A stretch of DNA of 64,000 bases, from contig JAHFJM010000001.1 of the NCBI GenBank assembly GCA_023245935.1, forward strand, positions 1-64,000, read 5' to 3'. Numbering within the stretch: the first letter of the stretch is position 1; each line of letters opens with the position of its first letter. Source of the DNA: Candidatus Peribacteria bacterium. Its GTDB lineage: Bacteria; Patescibacteriota; Gracilibacteria; Peribacterales; Peribacteraceae. The position numbers and the translations under genes are program-made. The notes beneath the pieces are model-generated. The model saw only the letters and a program-made list of their open reading frames with translations. It had not been told where the DNA came from and did no database searches. Below are positions 16,318 to 24,586 of this stretch, piece after piece.

Positions 16318-16698
16318 GTGAAAACCGTCATCGAACTGACCATCAACCTGCCGAATAATCCGGGAGCACTCGCACGTACCTCGGACGTCCTCCGGGCGGC
16401 AGATGTGAACATTGAGGCGCTATCTTGCACCGAGGGACCGAAGCAGACCCTCGTGCACCTCGTGGTGAACGATCCGGAGACGGCGAAGATCGTTCTCCGC
16501 CCGATCAGCGATGTGGTGGAGACCGAGATTGTCGCCTACAAAGTGAGCAACAAACCGGGTGCGATCGCCGATCTTGCACGCAAGTGCGCGGGTGGCGGCG
16601 TGAACATCAAACACATCTATGCGACGTCGCTCGGCAAAGAAGCGATGTGCTATGTCGATGTCGATGATCTGGAGAATGCGAAGAAGGCGCTGAAATAA
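16318..16698 (+). CDS. tandem ACT-domain protein
   Basis: The 126-residue protein consists of two ACT domains, about residues 2-70 and 71-126. Each opens with the beta-alpha signature: LTINLPNNPGALARTSDVL, then YKVSNKPGAIADLARKC. ACT pairs bind amino acids and regulate enzymes such as acetolactate synthase, but no biosynthetic gene is nearby, so the ligand is unknown. The start is GTG at 16318. The nearest upstream ATG is in another frame that ends at once. It converges with rpsE, 47 bases apart. Confidence 0.9.
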   Translation: MKTVIELTINLPNNPGALARTSDVLRAADVNIEALSCTEGPKQTLVHLVVNDPETAKIVLRPISDVVETEIVAYKVSNKPGAIADLARKCAGGGVNIKHIYATSLGKEAMCYVDVDDLENAKKALK

Positions 16699-16745
16699 GC
16701 CAAGTCCAAAGGGAGCGGCATGCTTGCCGCGTGTTTCAGGCATCA

Positions 16746-17414
16746 TTATCCTCTCGGTCCCTCGCCCATCTGCTTCTTGTCCTGTTCGTTCATCTTCACT
16801 TCCTTGATCGGAAGATTCGGACCGGACGGGATGTGAATGCCGAGATCCGCAGCGGATTTATTTGCCACTGATGCCGCACCGGACACTGCGACCGGAGCGC
16901 TGTCCGCTGCGACTGCCGCGCGGCTTCCACGAAGCATCGAAAGCGCTTTCATGGCTGCCTGAGCGTTCACGAGCTTATTACCGGTTCCAAAGCGCTTTGC
17001 GAGCGCGTCTTTCACGCCTGCAAGATCAAGAATGACACGCAGCGGTCCACCGGCGATGATTCCCGTTCCTTTGCTCGCAGGCATGAGACGGAGCTTCGCC
17101 GCCTTGTGCTTGATATTCACCTCGTGCGGAATCGTCGAGCCGTTCATCGGCACGATGATCATGTGACGCTTCGCATCGCGCTGCGCTTTCTGGATGGATG
17201 TCTGCACTTCTGTTGCTTTTCCGGTACCGAGACCGACCTTGCCTTTCTTGTTCCCGAGGACAACCACCGCGCGGAAGCGCATGCGGCGACCTCCCTTCAC
17301 GACACGCGTGACACGATCGATGGCAAGCGTGACATCTTCGTATTCGGACGGTTCGCGCTTCCTGTCGGAGCGACGATCGTTTTTCTTGCGGTCTGGACGG
17401 GAGGATTTAGCCAT
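16746..17414 (-). CDS. rpsE: 30S ribosomal protein uS5, extended
   Basis: uS5 helps form the mRNA entry channel and affects decoding accuracy. The S5 double-stranded-RNA-binding-like domain starts near residue 27 (YEDVTLAIDRVTRVVKGGRR), followed by the C-terminal domain with ASKGTGIIAGGPLR. At 222 residues it is longer than the usual 165-170 because of a Lys/Arg-rich N-terminus and a tail of about 45 residues. The ATG at 17414 follows the small ORF at 17420 by five bases. Confidence 0.97.
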   Translation of the reverse strand: MAKSSRPDRKKNDRRSDRKREPSEYEDVTLAIDRVTRVVKGGRRMRFRAVVVLGNKKGKVGLGTGKATEVQTSIQKAQRDAKRHMIIVPMNGSTIPHEVNIKHKAAKLRLMPASKGTGIIAGGPLRVILDLAGVKDALAKRFGTGNKLVNAQAAMKALSMLRGSRAAVAADSAPVAVSGAASVANKSAADLGIHIPSGPNLPIKEVKMNEQDKKQMGEGPRG

Positions 17415-17419
17415 GAAAA

Positions 17420-17704
17420 TCAGGAGTGAAGAAGAGTATGCGGAACGGAGAGTTGACCTTCGGCATTGTGCGCGGGAACTTTCCAATTGGCGATGACATC
17501 GCCCTCGAAATCCGGAGACAGGGCAGCGGCAGGGATTTCGAATGTCGCACTCACCTCACCGAGAGTCAGCAAAGCAGCCAAGCGCGAAGAATACGGGTTT
17601 GGAAAAGCCTCCTGATTGTTGTGCCCGACCTCCGTGAGATGCGCTGACAGATGATCGGTCAGTTCGGGTGTCGAAACGGTGATGGGAGCTTGGATTGATT
17701 GCAT
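17420..17704 (-). CDS. hypothetical protein inserted between rplR and rpsE
   Basis: A 94-residue ORF fills the gap between uL18 and uS5, which are adjacent in nearly all bacteria. It begins three bases after the rplR stop and ends five bases before rpsE, so it fits the operon exactly. The product (starts MQSIQAPITVSTPELTDHLS) is mildly acidic, unlike ribosomal proteins, with no signal peptide. I recognise no family. A ribosome-associated or assembly role is possible from position only. Confidence 0.65.
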   Translation of the reverse strand: MQSIQAPITVSTPELTDHLSAHLTEVGHNNQEAFPNPYSSRLAALLTLGEVSATFEIPAAALSPDFEGDVIANWKVPAHNAEGQLSVPHTLLHS

Positions 17705-17707
17705 GAA

Positions 17708-18043
17708 TTAAAACGTAAGTCCCGCAGCGCGTGCGGCTTCGGCTAAAGCTTTGATGCGTCCATGATACTTGCGACCGTTGCGGTCGAAGACAGCGGCGGT
17801 AATCTTGAGATCTTTCGCTTTCTTCGCGATCGTCTCGCCGACCTTCGTCGCCTCTTTCACGTTCTTGCCTTTCGTCGAGACAACGGCAGCGAGCGTCTTG
17901 CCGGCAGCATCATCGATCAGCTGCGCGTAGACACGCGTGAGCGAGCAGAAGACCGTGAGGCGCGGGCGCACAGCGCTGCCGATCACCTTGGAACGGATTC
18001 TGCGCTTGCGTGCTTGCCTGAGTTGGATCTTGGTTGGCTTCAT
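17708..18043 (-). CDS. rplR: 50S ribosomal protein uL18
   Basis: uL18 binds 5S rRNA in the central protuberance. The 111-residue product has the usual basic start KPTKIQLRQARKRRIRSKV, RPRLTVFCSLTRVYAQLIDD, and the ending FDRNGRKYHGRIKALAEAAR. Length is normal. It follows rplF by 16 bases. Confidence 0.97.
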   Translation of the reverse strand: MKPTKIQLRQARKRRIRSKVIGSAVRPRLTVFCSLTRVYAQLIDDAAGKTLAAVVSTKGKNVKEATKVGETIAKKAKDLKITAAVFDRNGRKYHGRIKALAEAARAAGLTF

Positions 18044-18059
18044 TGAAGAGGGTTAGAAA

Positions 18060-18620
18060 TTATGCAGCGGCGCCTTTTGCAGCGGCAGCCTTTCCTGCCT
18101 TGCGGCGAACCTGTTCGTCGGAATAACGAATGCCTTTGCCTTTATAGGGCTCTGGTGGGCGGAGAGAGCGGATGTCTGCGGCAACCTGACCCACGAGCTG
18201 CTTGTCGATGCCTTTGAAGGTCAGGATGTTCTTGTTCTTCTCATCCTGGATCACTTCGATCCCCTCAGGAAGAGCAAAATCGATCGGGTGGGAGTAACCG
18301 AGATTCAGGTTGAGCGTCTTCCCCTTGATCAGCGCCTTGTATCCGACTCCGACGATCTCGATCTTGCGCTCATGACCGTTACTGACACCGGAGATCATGT
18401 TGACGATCAGAGCACGCGTGAGTCCGTGACGAGCCTTCGCTTCCCCGTTCTCGAGGATGCGCTTCACGGTTGCAACGGAGCCGTCGACCGTGACATCCAC
18501 CTCGGGAAGCAGCGCGTACGTGAGTTCGCCCTTCGAACCCTTCACGTGGACAACGCGATTTTTGATCTCGACGGTGACGCCGCTTGGGATGCCGATGGCT
18601 TTCGCTCCAATACGAGACAT
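18060..18620 (-). CDS. rplF: 50S ribosomal protein uL6
   Basis: uL6 lies near the sarcin-ricin loop. The 186-residue product starts MSRIGAKAIGIPSGVTVEIK, has two alpha/beta repeats, and the conserved PPEPYKGKGIRYSDE near residue 155. A short Ala/Lys-rich tail follows. The ATG at 18620 is four bases after rpsH. A start further upstream would overlap rpsH. Confidence 0.97.
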   Translation of the reverse strand: MSRIGAKAIGIPSGVTVEIKNRVVHVKGSKGELTYALLPEVDVTVDGSVATVKRILENGEAKARHGLTRALIVNMISGVSNGHERKIEIVGVGYKALIKGKTLNLNLGYSHPIDFALPEGIEVIQDEKNKNILTFKGIDKQLVGQVAADIRSLRPPEPYKGKGIRYSDEQVRRKAGKAAAAKGAAA

Positions 18621-18624
18621 AAAG

Positions 18625-19011
18625 TTAGGAAACGGTGCAGAGAATTTCTCCACCGATGTTTTTTGCTCTGGCATCTTGATGGGTCAGCAGTCCGGAACTT
18701 GTCGAGATGATTGCCATCGAGCTGCCATGCAGGAGGGCGCGAATGCCATCCGCTCCCACATACTTGCGTCCACCGGGCGTGGAAATGCGCTTGAGGAGGA
18801 GTGCCGGACGATCCGTCTTGAAGGTCACGATGATTTCCTTCTCACTTCCCTCCCCCTCGACAACCACTGATTCGAGATATCCTTTCTCTTTCATCAGATC
18901 GCAGATTGCCTGCAAAATCCTGGACCACGGCGCGCTGCAATCGGTCCTGCGACCATGCTGAGCGTTGCGCATGCGGGTGATGAGATCGCCGATGGGGTCT
19001 GTGAGAGACAT
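18625..19011 (-). CDS. rpsH: 30S ribosomal protein uS8
   Basis: uS8 binds the central domain of 16S rRNA and in some bacteria represses its own operon. The 128-residue product has MSLTDPIGDLITRMRNAQ at the start and the C-terminal signature ISTSSGLLTHQDARAKNIGG, close to the usual STSKGIMTDREARKKNVGGE. Length is normal. Confidence 0.97.
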   Translation of the reverse strand: MSLTDPIGDLITRMRNAQHGRRTDCSAPWSRILQAICDLMKEKGYLESVVVEGEGSEKEIIVTFKTDRPALLLKRISTPGGRKYVGADGIRALLHGSSMAIISTSSGLLTHQDARAKNIGGEILCTVS

Positions 19012-19023
19012 GATGGAGGAGGA

Positions 19024-19248
19024 TTACCAGGAAGATTTTTTAATGCCGGGGATATCGCCGTTGATGGCGAGTTCACGGAAGCAGATACGGCACGTTCCGA
19101 AGAAACGCATGTAGCCACCCCTGCGACCGCAGAGCTTGCAGCGATTGTAGAGACGGGTTGGGAACTTCACTTTCTTGCCTGCCGCCCTGGCACGCTCTGC
19201 TTTCGCATGCCTGTCTTTCCAGCTGATGATGAGAGCGTCTCTGGCCAT
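19024..19248 (-). CDS. rpsN: 30S ribosomal protein uS14, zinc-binding type
   Basis: uS14 is a 30S head protein. The 74-residue product is the short zinc form: Cys37-x2-Cys40 ([10 protein letters not shown]) and Cys53-x2-Cys56 ([10 protein letters not shown]), and it ends in IPGIKKSSW, the family tail. It is about 13 residues longer than typical 61-residue zinc forms at the N-terminus. Confidence 0.97.
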   Translation of the reverse strand: MARDALIISWKDRHAKAERARAAGKKVKFPTRLYNRCKLCGRRGGYMRFFGTCRICFRELAINGDIPGIKKSSW

Positions 19249-19293
19249 AAAGGAGAAAAATCGGGGAGAAGCGGAGCGGAGAGTATCGCAGAA

Positions 19294-19875
19294 TTACGCC
19301 TTCTTTTCAACGGAACCTTTCTTCACGGGAGCCTTTTTGAAAGGCATACCGATATGTTTCAAGAGCGCCAAACCGCGCTCATCGGTGCCGGCATTCGTCG
19401 TGATCTGAATCTGCATGCCGAAGATTTTGTTGGCTTCCGGAGCAGGAAGTTCGGGGAAAATCGACTGATCAACGATGCCGATGGAAAAATTGCCGCGTCC
19501 GTCGAGTTTCATCGGATAGCCGCGGAAATCACGGATGCGGGGAAGGGCATAGTTGATCAAACGATCGAGGAAGTAATACATGCGCTTGCCACGGAGCGTG
19601 ACCATCATGGCAACGATCATGTTCTCCCGGATGTTGAAATCGCTGATGGATTTCTTCGCACGGCGAATCGCCGGCTTCTGACCTGTAATCGTCGTGAGTG
19701 ATTCAAGAATGAACTGCTGAATGTCTTTCGCAGAGTACTTTTTCTGACTCAAACCGGTGTTCACGATGACTTTGGTGATCCTCGGAAGAGCATGAATATT
19801 CTTCACCTTCAGTTCAGTCTTCAGCGCTTCCGCGATGTCAGTTTTCAGCCGTTTCTGGAGGGGAACGAATGCCAT
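19294..19875 (-). CDS. rplE: 50S ribosomal protein uL5
   Basis: uL5 binds 5S rRNA and touches P-site tRNA. The 193-residue product holds LPRITKVIVNTGLSQKKYSA, KKSISDFNIRENMIVAMMVT and the C-terminal DQSIFPELPAPEANKIFGMQ. A short Lys-rich tail follows. It starts three bases after rplX. Confidence 0.97.
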   Translation of the reverse strand: MAFVPLQKRLKTDIAEALKTELKVKNIHALPRITKVIVNTGLSQKKYSAKDIQQFILESLTTITGQKPAIRRAKKSISDFNIRENMIVAMMVTLRGKRMYYFLDRLINYALPRIRDFRGYPMKLDGRGNFSIGIVDQSIFPELPAPEANKIFGMQIQITTNAGTDERGLALLKHIGMPFKKAPVKKGSVEKKA

Positions 19876-19878
19876 AGA

Positions 19879-20382
19879 TTAAGAACCGCGACCGGCGGAA
19901 CGGGTGGGAATGGCGGCTTTGGCCGGACCTGTCTCTCCTTTCACACCTTCGGCAGCGGCATCCGCACCGAAGCCGACTTTGTTCCAGAATCCCGGCTTCT
20001 TCGTCTTCATGGCTGATGTGTCGGTTGCCGAAGCTTCTTTCTTTTCCTTCGGCGCGGCTTCGATCTTCGTTCTCGTAAGAGGAGTTCCGCTTTTCTTGGC
20101 AATGCGAACCTTCTGTCCGGTCTTCTGGTCGATTCTGTACCCGACGCGACTCGCCTTTCCGGTCTTGGGATCGACGATCTGAACGTTGCTGACGGAAATC
20201 GACGCTTCAAGACGCATTTTCTTTCCCTCCGATTGCGTCGTCTTCTTCACGTGCTTCGTCATGATATTGACGCCGCTCACGATGACACGATTCTGGGCGG
20301 CAAGCACACGCATGATCGTGCCTTTCTTGCCCTTGTCCTTGCCTGCGATAACGACGACGGAGTCGCCTTGAGAGAGCTTCAT
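19879..20382 (-). CDS. rplX: 50S ribosomal protein uL24 with C-terminal extension
   Basis: uL24 is an assembly initiator near the tunnel exit. The KOW motif is at the start (GDSVVVIAGKDKGKKGTIMR), followed by NIMTKHVKKTT and a family core to about residue 105. The remaining 60 residues are an Ala/Lys/Thr-rich extension with KPGFWNKVGFG in the middle, making 167 residues against about 105 in most bacteria. Confidence 0.97.
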   Translation of the reverse strand: MKLSQGDSVVVIAGKDKGKKGTIMRVLAAQNRVIVSGVNIMTKHVKKTTQSEGKKMRLEASISVSNVQIVDPKTGKASRVGYRIDQKTGQKVRIAKKSGTPLTRTKIEAAPKEKKEASATDTSAMKTKKPGFWNKVGFGADAAAEGVKGETGPAKAAIPTRSAGRGS

Positions 20383-20385
20383 AAA

Positions 20386-20754
20386 TTAGAGAACGTCAGG
20401 AGCCTGGGAAATAATTTTCTGATAACCGCTTGCGCGGAGTTCGCGGGCAATGGGACCGAAGACACGCGTGCCTTTGGGTTCTTTGTTGGCATCGATGATC
20501 ACGCAGGCATTGTCATCGAAACGAATGCCGCTGCCGTCTTTCCTGCGCTGCACATTGCGCGTCCGGACGATCACCGCACGCTCGACGGCATGCTGGCGAA
20601 CCGTCCCGCGGGGAGCCGCACTCTTGATGGCAACGACGATCACATCACCGATTCCGGCGTAGCGCCGCTTGCTGCCGCCGAGCACTTTGATGCACATGCA
20701 GGTCTTTGCACCCGTATTGTCGGCAACGTTGAGGACGGTCTGCTGCTGGATCAT
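20386..20754 (-). CDS. rplN: 50S ribosomal protein uL14
   Basis: uL14 contributes to an inter-subunit bridge. The 122-residue product begins [20 protein letters not shown] and contains [20 protein letters not shown] and [11 protein letters not shown], all diagnostic. Its ATG overlaps the rpsQ stop by four bases (ATGA). Confidence 0.98.
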   Translation of the reverse strand: MIQQQTVLNVADNTGAKTCMCIKVLGGSKRRYAGIGDVIVVAIKSAAPRGTVRQHAVERAVIVRTRNVQRRKDGSGIRFDDNACVIIDANKEPKGTRVFGPIARELRASGYQKIISQAPDVL

Positions 20755-21116
20755 TTTTTGAGAGAGGAAACCATGGACACCAAATCTTTTGCTTTCTTGA
20801 TTGTCTTTTCATACGTGGAATCGCGGTGATCGCGCTTCGTGTTCATTTCGATCGCCTCGGTCTTCATCTCCGACACTCTCGGAGCCTTCTTCAGGACTTC
20901 CGTCACTTTGAAACACTTGCGCTTGCTGAGGGGGCGACACTCCGAGATCGTCACCTCATCTCCAACCGCGAGATCGTGACCGTTCGTATCCGCGAGGAAT
21001 TTCTTGCTCACACGGTACCGCTTGTCGTACGTCGGATGCATGACGGCACGGTGGACGGTCACCGCGACGGTGTTCTGCATTTTTGCCGATGTCACGGTCC
21101 CTATTTTCGTACGCAT
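20751..21116 (-). CDS. rpsQ: 30S ribosomal protein uS17 with C-terminal extension
   Basis: uS17 is an OB-fold 30S protein. The core (residues 1-80) has [34 protein letters not shown] and [20 protein letters not shown]. About 40 further charged residues follow, giving 121 residues against about 85 normally. It starts one base after rpmC. Confidence 0.96.
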   Translation of the reverse strand: MRTKIGTVTSAKMQNTVAVTVHRAVMHPTYDKRYRVSKKFLADTNGHDLAVGDEVTISECRPLSKRKCFKVTEVLKKAPRVSEMKTEAIEMNTKRDHRDSTYEKTIKKAKDLVSMVSSLKK

Positions 21117-21117
21117 A

Positions 21118-21441
21118 TTATTTTGAGCGGGTAACTTTTACAGGCTTTTTGACGGTTTGGGAAGCCTTATTCTTGGGTTTCTCTGCTTTGAGTTCTTTCA
21201 CCGGATCCGATGACACCGATGGCTTCGAGGGTTGTACCGGGTTCTTCTCCATCTCCGTCAGTACCGTCTTCATCGTCGCAATTTCGCGGCGCTTCGACTT
21301 GTAGAGCGCATGGTTCTTCTCTTTCTGCATCTCGATGCCCATGCGCATCTTGGCGTACTCCGCGGTATGCAAAGCAATATCCTGACGAAGTTCTTCTTTC
21401 GTCATGCGGCGCAGCTCGGTGGTGGTGGAAGAAGTACTCAT
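21118..21441 (-). CDS. rpmC: 50S ribosomal protein uL29 with long tail
   Basis: uL29 sits at the tunnel exit next to uL23 and helps bind the signal recognition particle and trigger factor. The two-helix core is residues 8-66 ([20 protein letters not shown] and the second helix). Residues 67-107 form a Lys/Pro/Ser-rich tail. Its ATG overlaps the rplP stop as ATGA at 21438-21441. Confidence 0.93.
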   Translation of the reverse strand: MSTSSTTTELRRMTKEELRQDIALHTAEYAKMRMGIEMQKEKNHALYKSKRREIATMKTVLTEMEKNPVQPSKPSVSSDPVKELKAEKPKNKASQTVKKPVKVTRSK

Positions 21442-21872
21442 ATGGCGAGGGCGTGCTTGTGAATGCTGACGATGAATTTGGTGGCAACGGGGAGTTTGTG
21501 ACCGCCGAGACGGAACGCTTCTTTCGCTTTCGCTTCAGGCAAACCATCCATCTCGAAGAGCATTGTTCCCGGCTTCACGACGGCGGCGTAGAACTCGACC
21601 GATCCCTTGCCGGATCCCATCGGCACCTCCGGAGATTTCCTCGTGATCGGCTTGTGCGGGAAAATGCGACACCACATTTTTCCTTCACGAGCGATTTCAT
21701 GGGTGATGGCGCGACGACATGCCTCAAGCTGTCGGGAGGTGATCTCTCCGGCTTCCTGACACTTGAGTCCGTACGTGCCGAACGCGAGCGTTGCTCCACG
21801 AGTCGCCTTGCCTGCGAACTGTCCGCGGCCGCGGTGGTGCTTGCGATATTTGGTGCGAATGGGTTGCAGCAT
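21438..21872 (-). CDS. rplP: 50S ribosomal protein uL16
   Basis: uL16 helps position A-site tRNA. The 144-residue product begins [20 protein letters not shown], with [20 protein letters not shown] and the [18 protein letters not shown] motif. The ATG at 21872 gives normal length; the frame is open upstream inside rpsC but is not uL16-like. Confidence 0.98.
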   Translation of the reverse strand: MLQPIRTKYRKHHRGRGQFAGKATRGATLAFGTYGLKCQEAGEITSRQLEACRRAITHEIAREGKMWCRIFPHKPITRKSPEVPMGSGKGSVEFYAAVVKPGTMLFEMDGLPEAKAKEAFRLGGHKLPVATKFIVSIHKHALAI

Positions 21873-21876
21873 ATTT

Positions 21877-22548
21877 TTAGTGAGTATCGAGAGTAAGAGC
21901 GGCTGATTTCGCTTCCTGAATCTTCTTGAAGACCATGCCCTTGTAGACCCAGACCTGCACACCGATCGTGCCGTAGGTTGTCACGGCATGACGCGTGGCG
22001 AATTGAATATTCGCACGCAGTGTTTGGAGCGGTACGTTTCCTTCCTTGAAGGAATCCGTCCTCGCGATCTCGGCTCCGTTGAGGCGCCCGGACACTCCGA
22101 TCTTGACACCGATCAGTCCGGCTTGCATCGCACGTTCGATCGCCATCTTGCAAGCCCTCCTGTAGGGCATGCGGCGCTGAATCTGACCCTGAATGCTTTC
22201 GGCGATGCATACGGCATCGGCATCCGGATTCCGAATCTCCTGCACGTTCACTTCAAACGATCCTCCGAACTTCTTCTCCAGTTCCTTCCGGAGTTCTTCA
22301 ATCGCTGCTCCCTGCTTCCCGATGATCACGCCCGGCTTGCTCGTATGAAGGAGCACGGACGTCTTCTTCCCTCGCTCGATCTCGATGAGGCTCAGACCCG
22401 CATCAGGAAATTTCTTCTCGAGGAAGCGGCGGATACGCACATCGGCAAGGAACAACGTCTGGAACTTTTCCTTCGTTGCAAACCACGTGCTCGGCCACGA
22501 ATGCGTGATACCGATACGGAAGCCGTTGGGGTTTACTTTTTGACCCAT
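21877..22548 (-). CDS. rpsC: 30S ribosomal protein uS3
   Basis: uS3 lines the mRNA entry tunnel. The 223-residue product has [20 protein letters not shown], a KH type II domain with the GIIGKQG-like [20 protein letters not shown] near residue 75, and the C-terminal domain with [20 protein letters not shown]. Length is normal. Confidence 0.98.
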   Translation of the reverse strand: MGQKVNPNGFRIGITHSWPSTWFATKEKFQTLFLADVRIRRFLEKKFPDAGLSLIEIERGKKTSVLLHTSKPGVIIGKQGAAIEELRKELEKKFGGSFEVNVQEIRNPDADAVCIAESIQGQIQRRMPYRRACKMAIERAMQAGLIGVKIGVSGRLNGAEIARTDSFKEGNVPLQTLRANIQFATRHAVTTYGTIGVQVWVYKGMVFKKIQEAKSAALTLDTH

Positions 22549-22549
22549 A

Positions 22550-22978
22550 TTATTTGGAAGGGGCGGAAGAAACAGATGTTTTCTTGGTTGGCTTGTTCAT
22601 GGGCTTCGCTTCGATTTTTTCAGCCGACTTCTTGCTCTTGACCTTCGTCTCTCCTGCGAATCCAAGCGTGATGGCAATATGACAAAGGAATTTCCGCAGC
22701 GGTCTGACTCTGCCTCTCGCCATCGGCGTGCCTCTCCGGTACGCAGTTCCCTGGTTCACGATCACGGTCTTGAGGATCATCGACTGCGCATTCTGCTTGA
22801 AATTGTGCTCGGCGTTCGCGACGGCGGAGCGGAGGACGGTTTCAAAGAGACGGGCGCTTTTCTTGCTCGTATTCCTGAGAAGCTCGGTGGCATCGGGCAC
22901 CGTCATTCCACGCACCATCTTGGCCATGATGTTGGCCTTCTTTGGAGCGAGCCGAGCGGATGTGTGGTGAGCGTGCAT
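22550..22978 (-). CDS. rplV: 50S ribosomal protein uL22 with C-terminal tail
   Basis: uL22 reaches into the exit tunnel through a beta-hairpin. The core is present: HTSARLAPKKANIMAKMVRG at the start and RPLRKFLCHIAITLG after the hairpin. About 30 Lys/Ala/Ser-rich residues follow, giving 142 residues. It begins 12 bases after rpsS. Confidence 0.96.
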   Translation of the reverse strand: MHAHHTSARLAPKKANIMAKMVRGMTVPDATELLRNTSKKSARLFETVLRSAVANAEHNFKQNAQSMILKTVIVNQGTAYRRGTPMARGRVRPLRKFLCHIAITLGFAGETKVKSKKSAEKIEAKPMNKPTKKTSVSSAPSK

Positions 22979-22990
22979 GAGAGTGAAAAA

Positions 22991-23311
22991 TTACTTGGCG
23001 GGTGCGGGAGCGGGTTTCGGAGCGGATGCGACAGCGGTTTCAGCCTTACTCATCTTGCCTCCGTGGATCCTAAACTTCGTCGTCCAGCTGAACTCTCCCA
23101 GTTTGTGACCCACCATTTGCTCCGTGACGTAGACGGGCGGGAACTCTTTGCCGTTGTGAACCGCGAAGGTGAATCCGACGAACTCGGGTGGAATGTCGCA
23201 GTCGCGAGCCCACGTTTTGATGATCTTCTTCTCCTGACTCTGGATCATTTTCATGACCTTCTTCAGGAGTTTGACATCAACGTAGGGGCCTTTTTTGAGG
23301 GAGCGTGTCAT
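22991..23311 (-). CDS. rpsS: 30S ribosomal protein uS19
   Basis: uS19 pairs with uS13 in the 30S head. The 106-residue product has [40 protein letters not shown] and [20 protein letters not shown]. The last 18 residues are an Ala/Pro/Lys tail. A 112-base gap, large for this block, separates it from rplB and may hold a 20-residue ORF. Confidence 0.97.
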   Translation of the reverse strand: MTRSLKKGPYVDVKLLKKVMKMIQSQEKKIIKTWARDCDIPPEFVGFTFAVHNGKEFPPVYVTEQMVGHKLGEFSWTTKFRIHGGKMSKAETAVASAPKPAPAPAK

Positions 23312-23317
23312 GGGAGA

Positions 23318-23380
23318 TTAGAGAGCGGTCGTGGTAAGGATGAAAGCAATGGCGATGAGCGGGATGATGACTTGAACCAT
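23318..23380 (-). CDS. possible 20-residue hydrophobic microprotein between rplB and rpsS
   Basis: In the 112-base rplB-rpsS gap the minus strand encodes a 20-residue peptide starting MVQVIIPLIA and ending in a short Thr-rich stretch. It is uniformly hydrophobic, with no charged residue, and long enough for one membrane span. It begins 43 bases after rplB and stops six bases before rpsS. Most neighbouring gaps are under 20 bases, which makes the extra space notable. It could be chance. Confidence 0.3.
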   Translation of the reverse strand: MVQVIIPLIAIAFILTTTAL

Positions 23381-23423
23381 GGAATGTGGGGGAAGATTGT
23401 GGACGACAAGGAAGTGTACACTA

Positions 23424-24269
23424 TTATTTCTTTCTCTTCTTGATGCGACGACGGAGAATGAGACCGTCGCTCTTGCGGTGCGGGCGACGGGTCTTCACGC
23501 CGAGGGCATGCTTGCCCCACGGAGTCTTGGGGTACTTCAGACCGATCGGCGAGTGACCTTCTCCTCCTCCGTGCGGGTGATCGACGGCGTTCATGGACTT
23601 TCCAAGCACTTCCGGCTTCTTGCCGAGCCATCGATTGCGTCCTGCTTTTCCGATCGTGATGAGGTGGTGGTCGACGTTGCCGACCGTCCCGATGGTCGCA
23701 TAGCACGCGGCGCGGACTTTGCGCATTTCTCCGCTCGGAAGCTCGATGAGCGCGAAGGGCCCGTCGAGTCCCACGAGCACGGCGCTCGTACCGGCGGAAC
23801 GGACGATCTTGCCTCCCTGACCGATCTGAATTTCAACGTTGTAGACACGGTATCCGACCGGAACGTGCTCGAGCTTCATGCGGTTCCCCGGCTTTACTTT
23901 CGTGCGCTCGCCGCAGACGATTTCGTCCCCCGCTTTCAGCCCTTCCGGAGCCAGGACATAGCGTTTCTCGCCGTCCATGTAATGCACCAGTGCGATGTAC
24001 GCCGAGCGGTTCGGATCGTACTCGATCGCAGCAATACGCCCGACGATGCCGTGCTTATCGGTCTGCTTGAAATCGATCTGACGCAGGAGCCTCTTGTGTC
24101 CTCCGCCGCGGTGACGCACGGTCACGCGACCGAGGTTGTTGCGACCCGAGATGCGCTGCTTTCCCTTCGTCAGGGACTTTTCAGGACGCTTCTTGGTCAG
24201 GAGGGAGAAGTCGGCGATCGACATCTGCCGTCTGGCGTTGCTCGTTGGTTTCTGCTGGATGACAGGCAT
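23424..24269 (-). CDS. rplB: 50S ribosomal protein uL2
   Basis: uL2 is needed for subunit association and supports the peptidyl transferase centre. The 281-residue product has KSLTKGKQRISGRNNLGRVT, an SH3-like middle, and VDHPHGGGEGHSPIG with the conserved histidine loop. The C-terminus is a basic tail. Length is normal. Confidence 0.98.
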   Translation of the reverse strand: MPVIQQKPTSNARRQMSIADFSLLTKKRPEKSLTKGKQRISGRNNLGRVTVRHRGGGHKRLLRQIDFKQTDKHGIVGRIAAIEYDPNRSAYIALVHYMDGEKRYVLAPEGLKAGDEIVCGERTKVKPGNRMKLEHVPVGYRVYNVEIQIGQGGKIVRSAGTSAVLVGLDGPFALIELPSGEMRKVRAACYATIGTVGNVDHHLITIGKAGRNRWLGKKPEVLGKSMNAVDHPHGGGEGHSPIGLKYPKTPWGKHALGVKTRRPHRKSDGLILRRRIKKRKK

Positions 24270-24278
24270 GAGAGAGTG

Positions 24279-24578
24279 TTAGGCGAGTTGGAAGTTGGCG
24301 AGATCGAGAGGTCTGCTCTTCTTGGTGAGAGTGACGATCATACGTTTCTGGCGATGACGTTTCTCCATGATCTTTCCCTGACCGACGATGCGAGTTTTCG
24401 GAACGGTGCGCAGCACGCGGACGGAATCGATCTCGATATCGTAATGCTTCTTCAGCGCATTCTTCACATCGATCTTCGTGGCTTCAGGCTTGACGCGAAT
24501 CACGTATTTTCGCTCAAGCTTCAGCTTCTCCGCTTTCTCCGTGACGATGGGGCCGATGATGACAGAGGAGAGATGCAT
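24279..24578 (-). CDS. rplW: 50S ribosomal protein uL23
   Basis: uL23 is at the tunnel exit and docks trigger factor and SRP. The 99-residue product begins MHLSSVIIGPIVTEKAEKLK, with VIRVKPEATKIDVKNALKKH, the family core. It starts eight bases after rplD. Confidence 0.96.
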   Translation of the reverse strand: MHLSSVIIGPIVTEKAEKLKLERKYVIRVKPEATKIDVKNALKKHYDIEIDSVRVLRTVPKTRIVGQGKIMEKRHRQKRMIVTLTKKSRPLDLANFQLA

Positions 24579-24586
24579 AGTGAGGA

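Noticed and set aside
23308-23706. 132-codon minus-strand frame across the rplB end
   Set aside because: Mostly a shadow of rplB in another frame, with an Arg-rich composition typical of such shadows.
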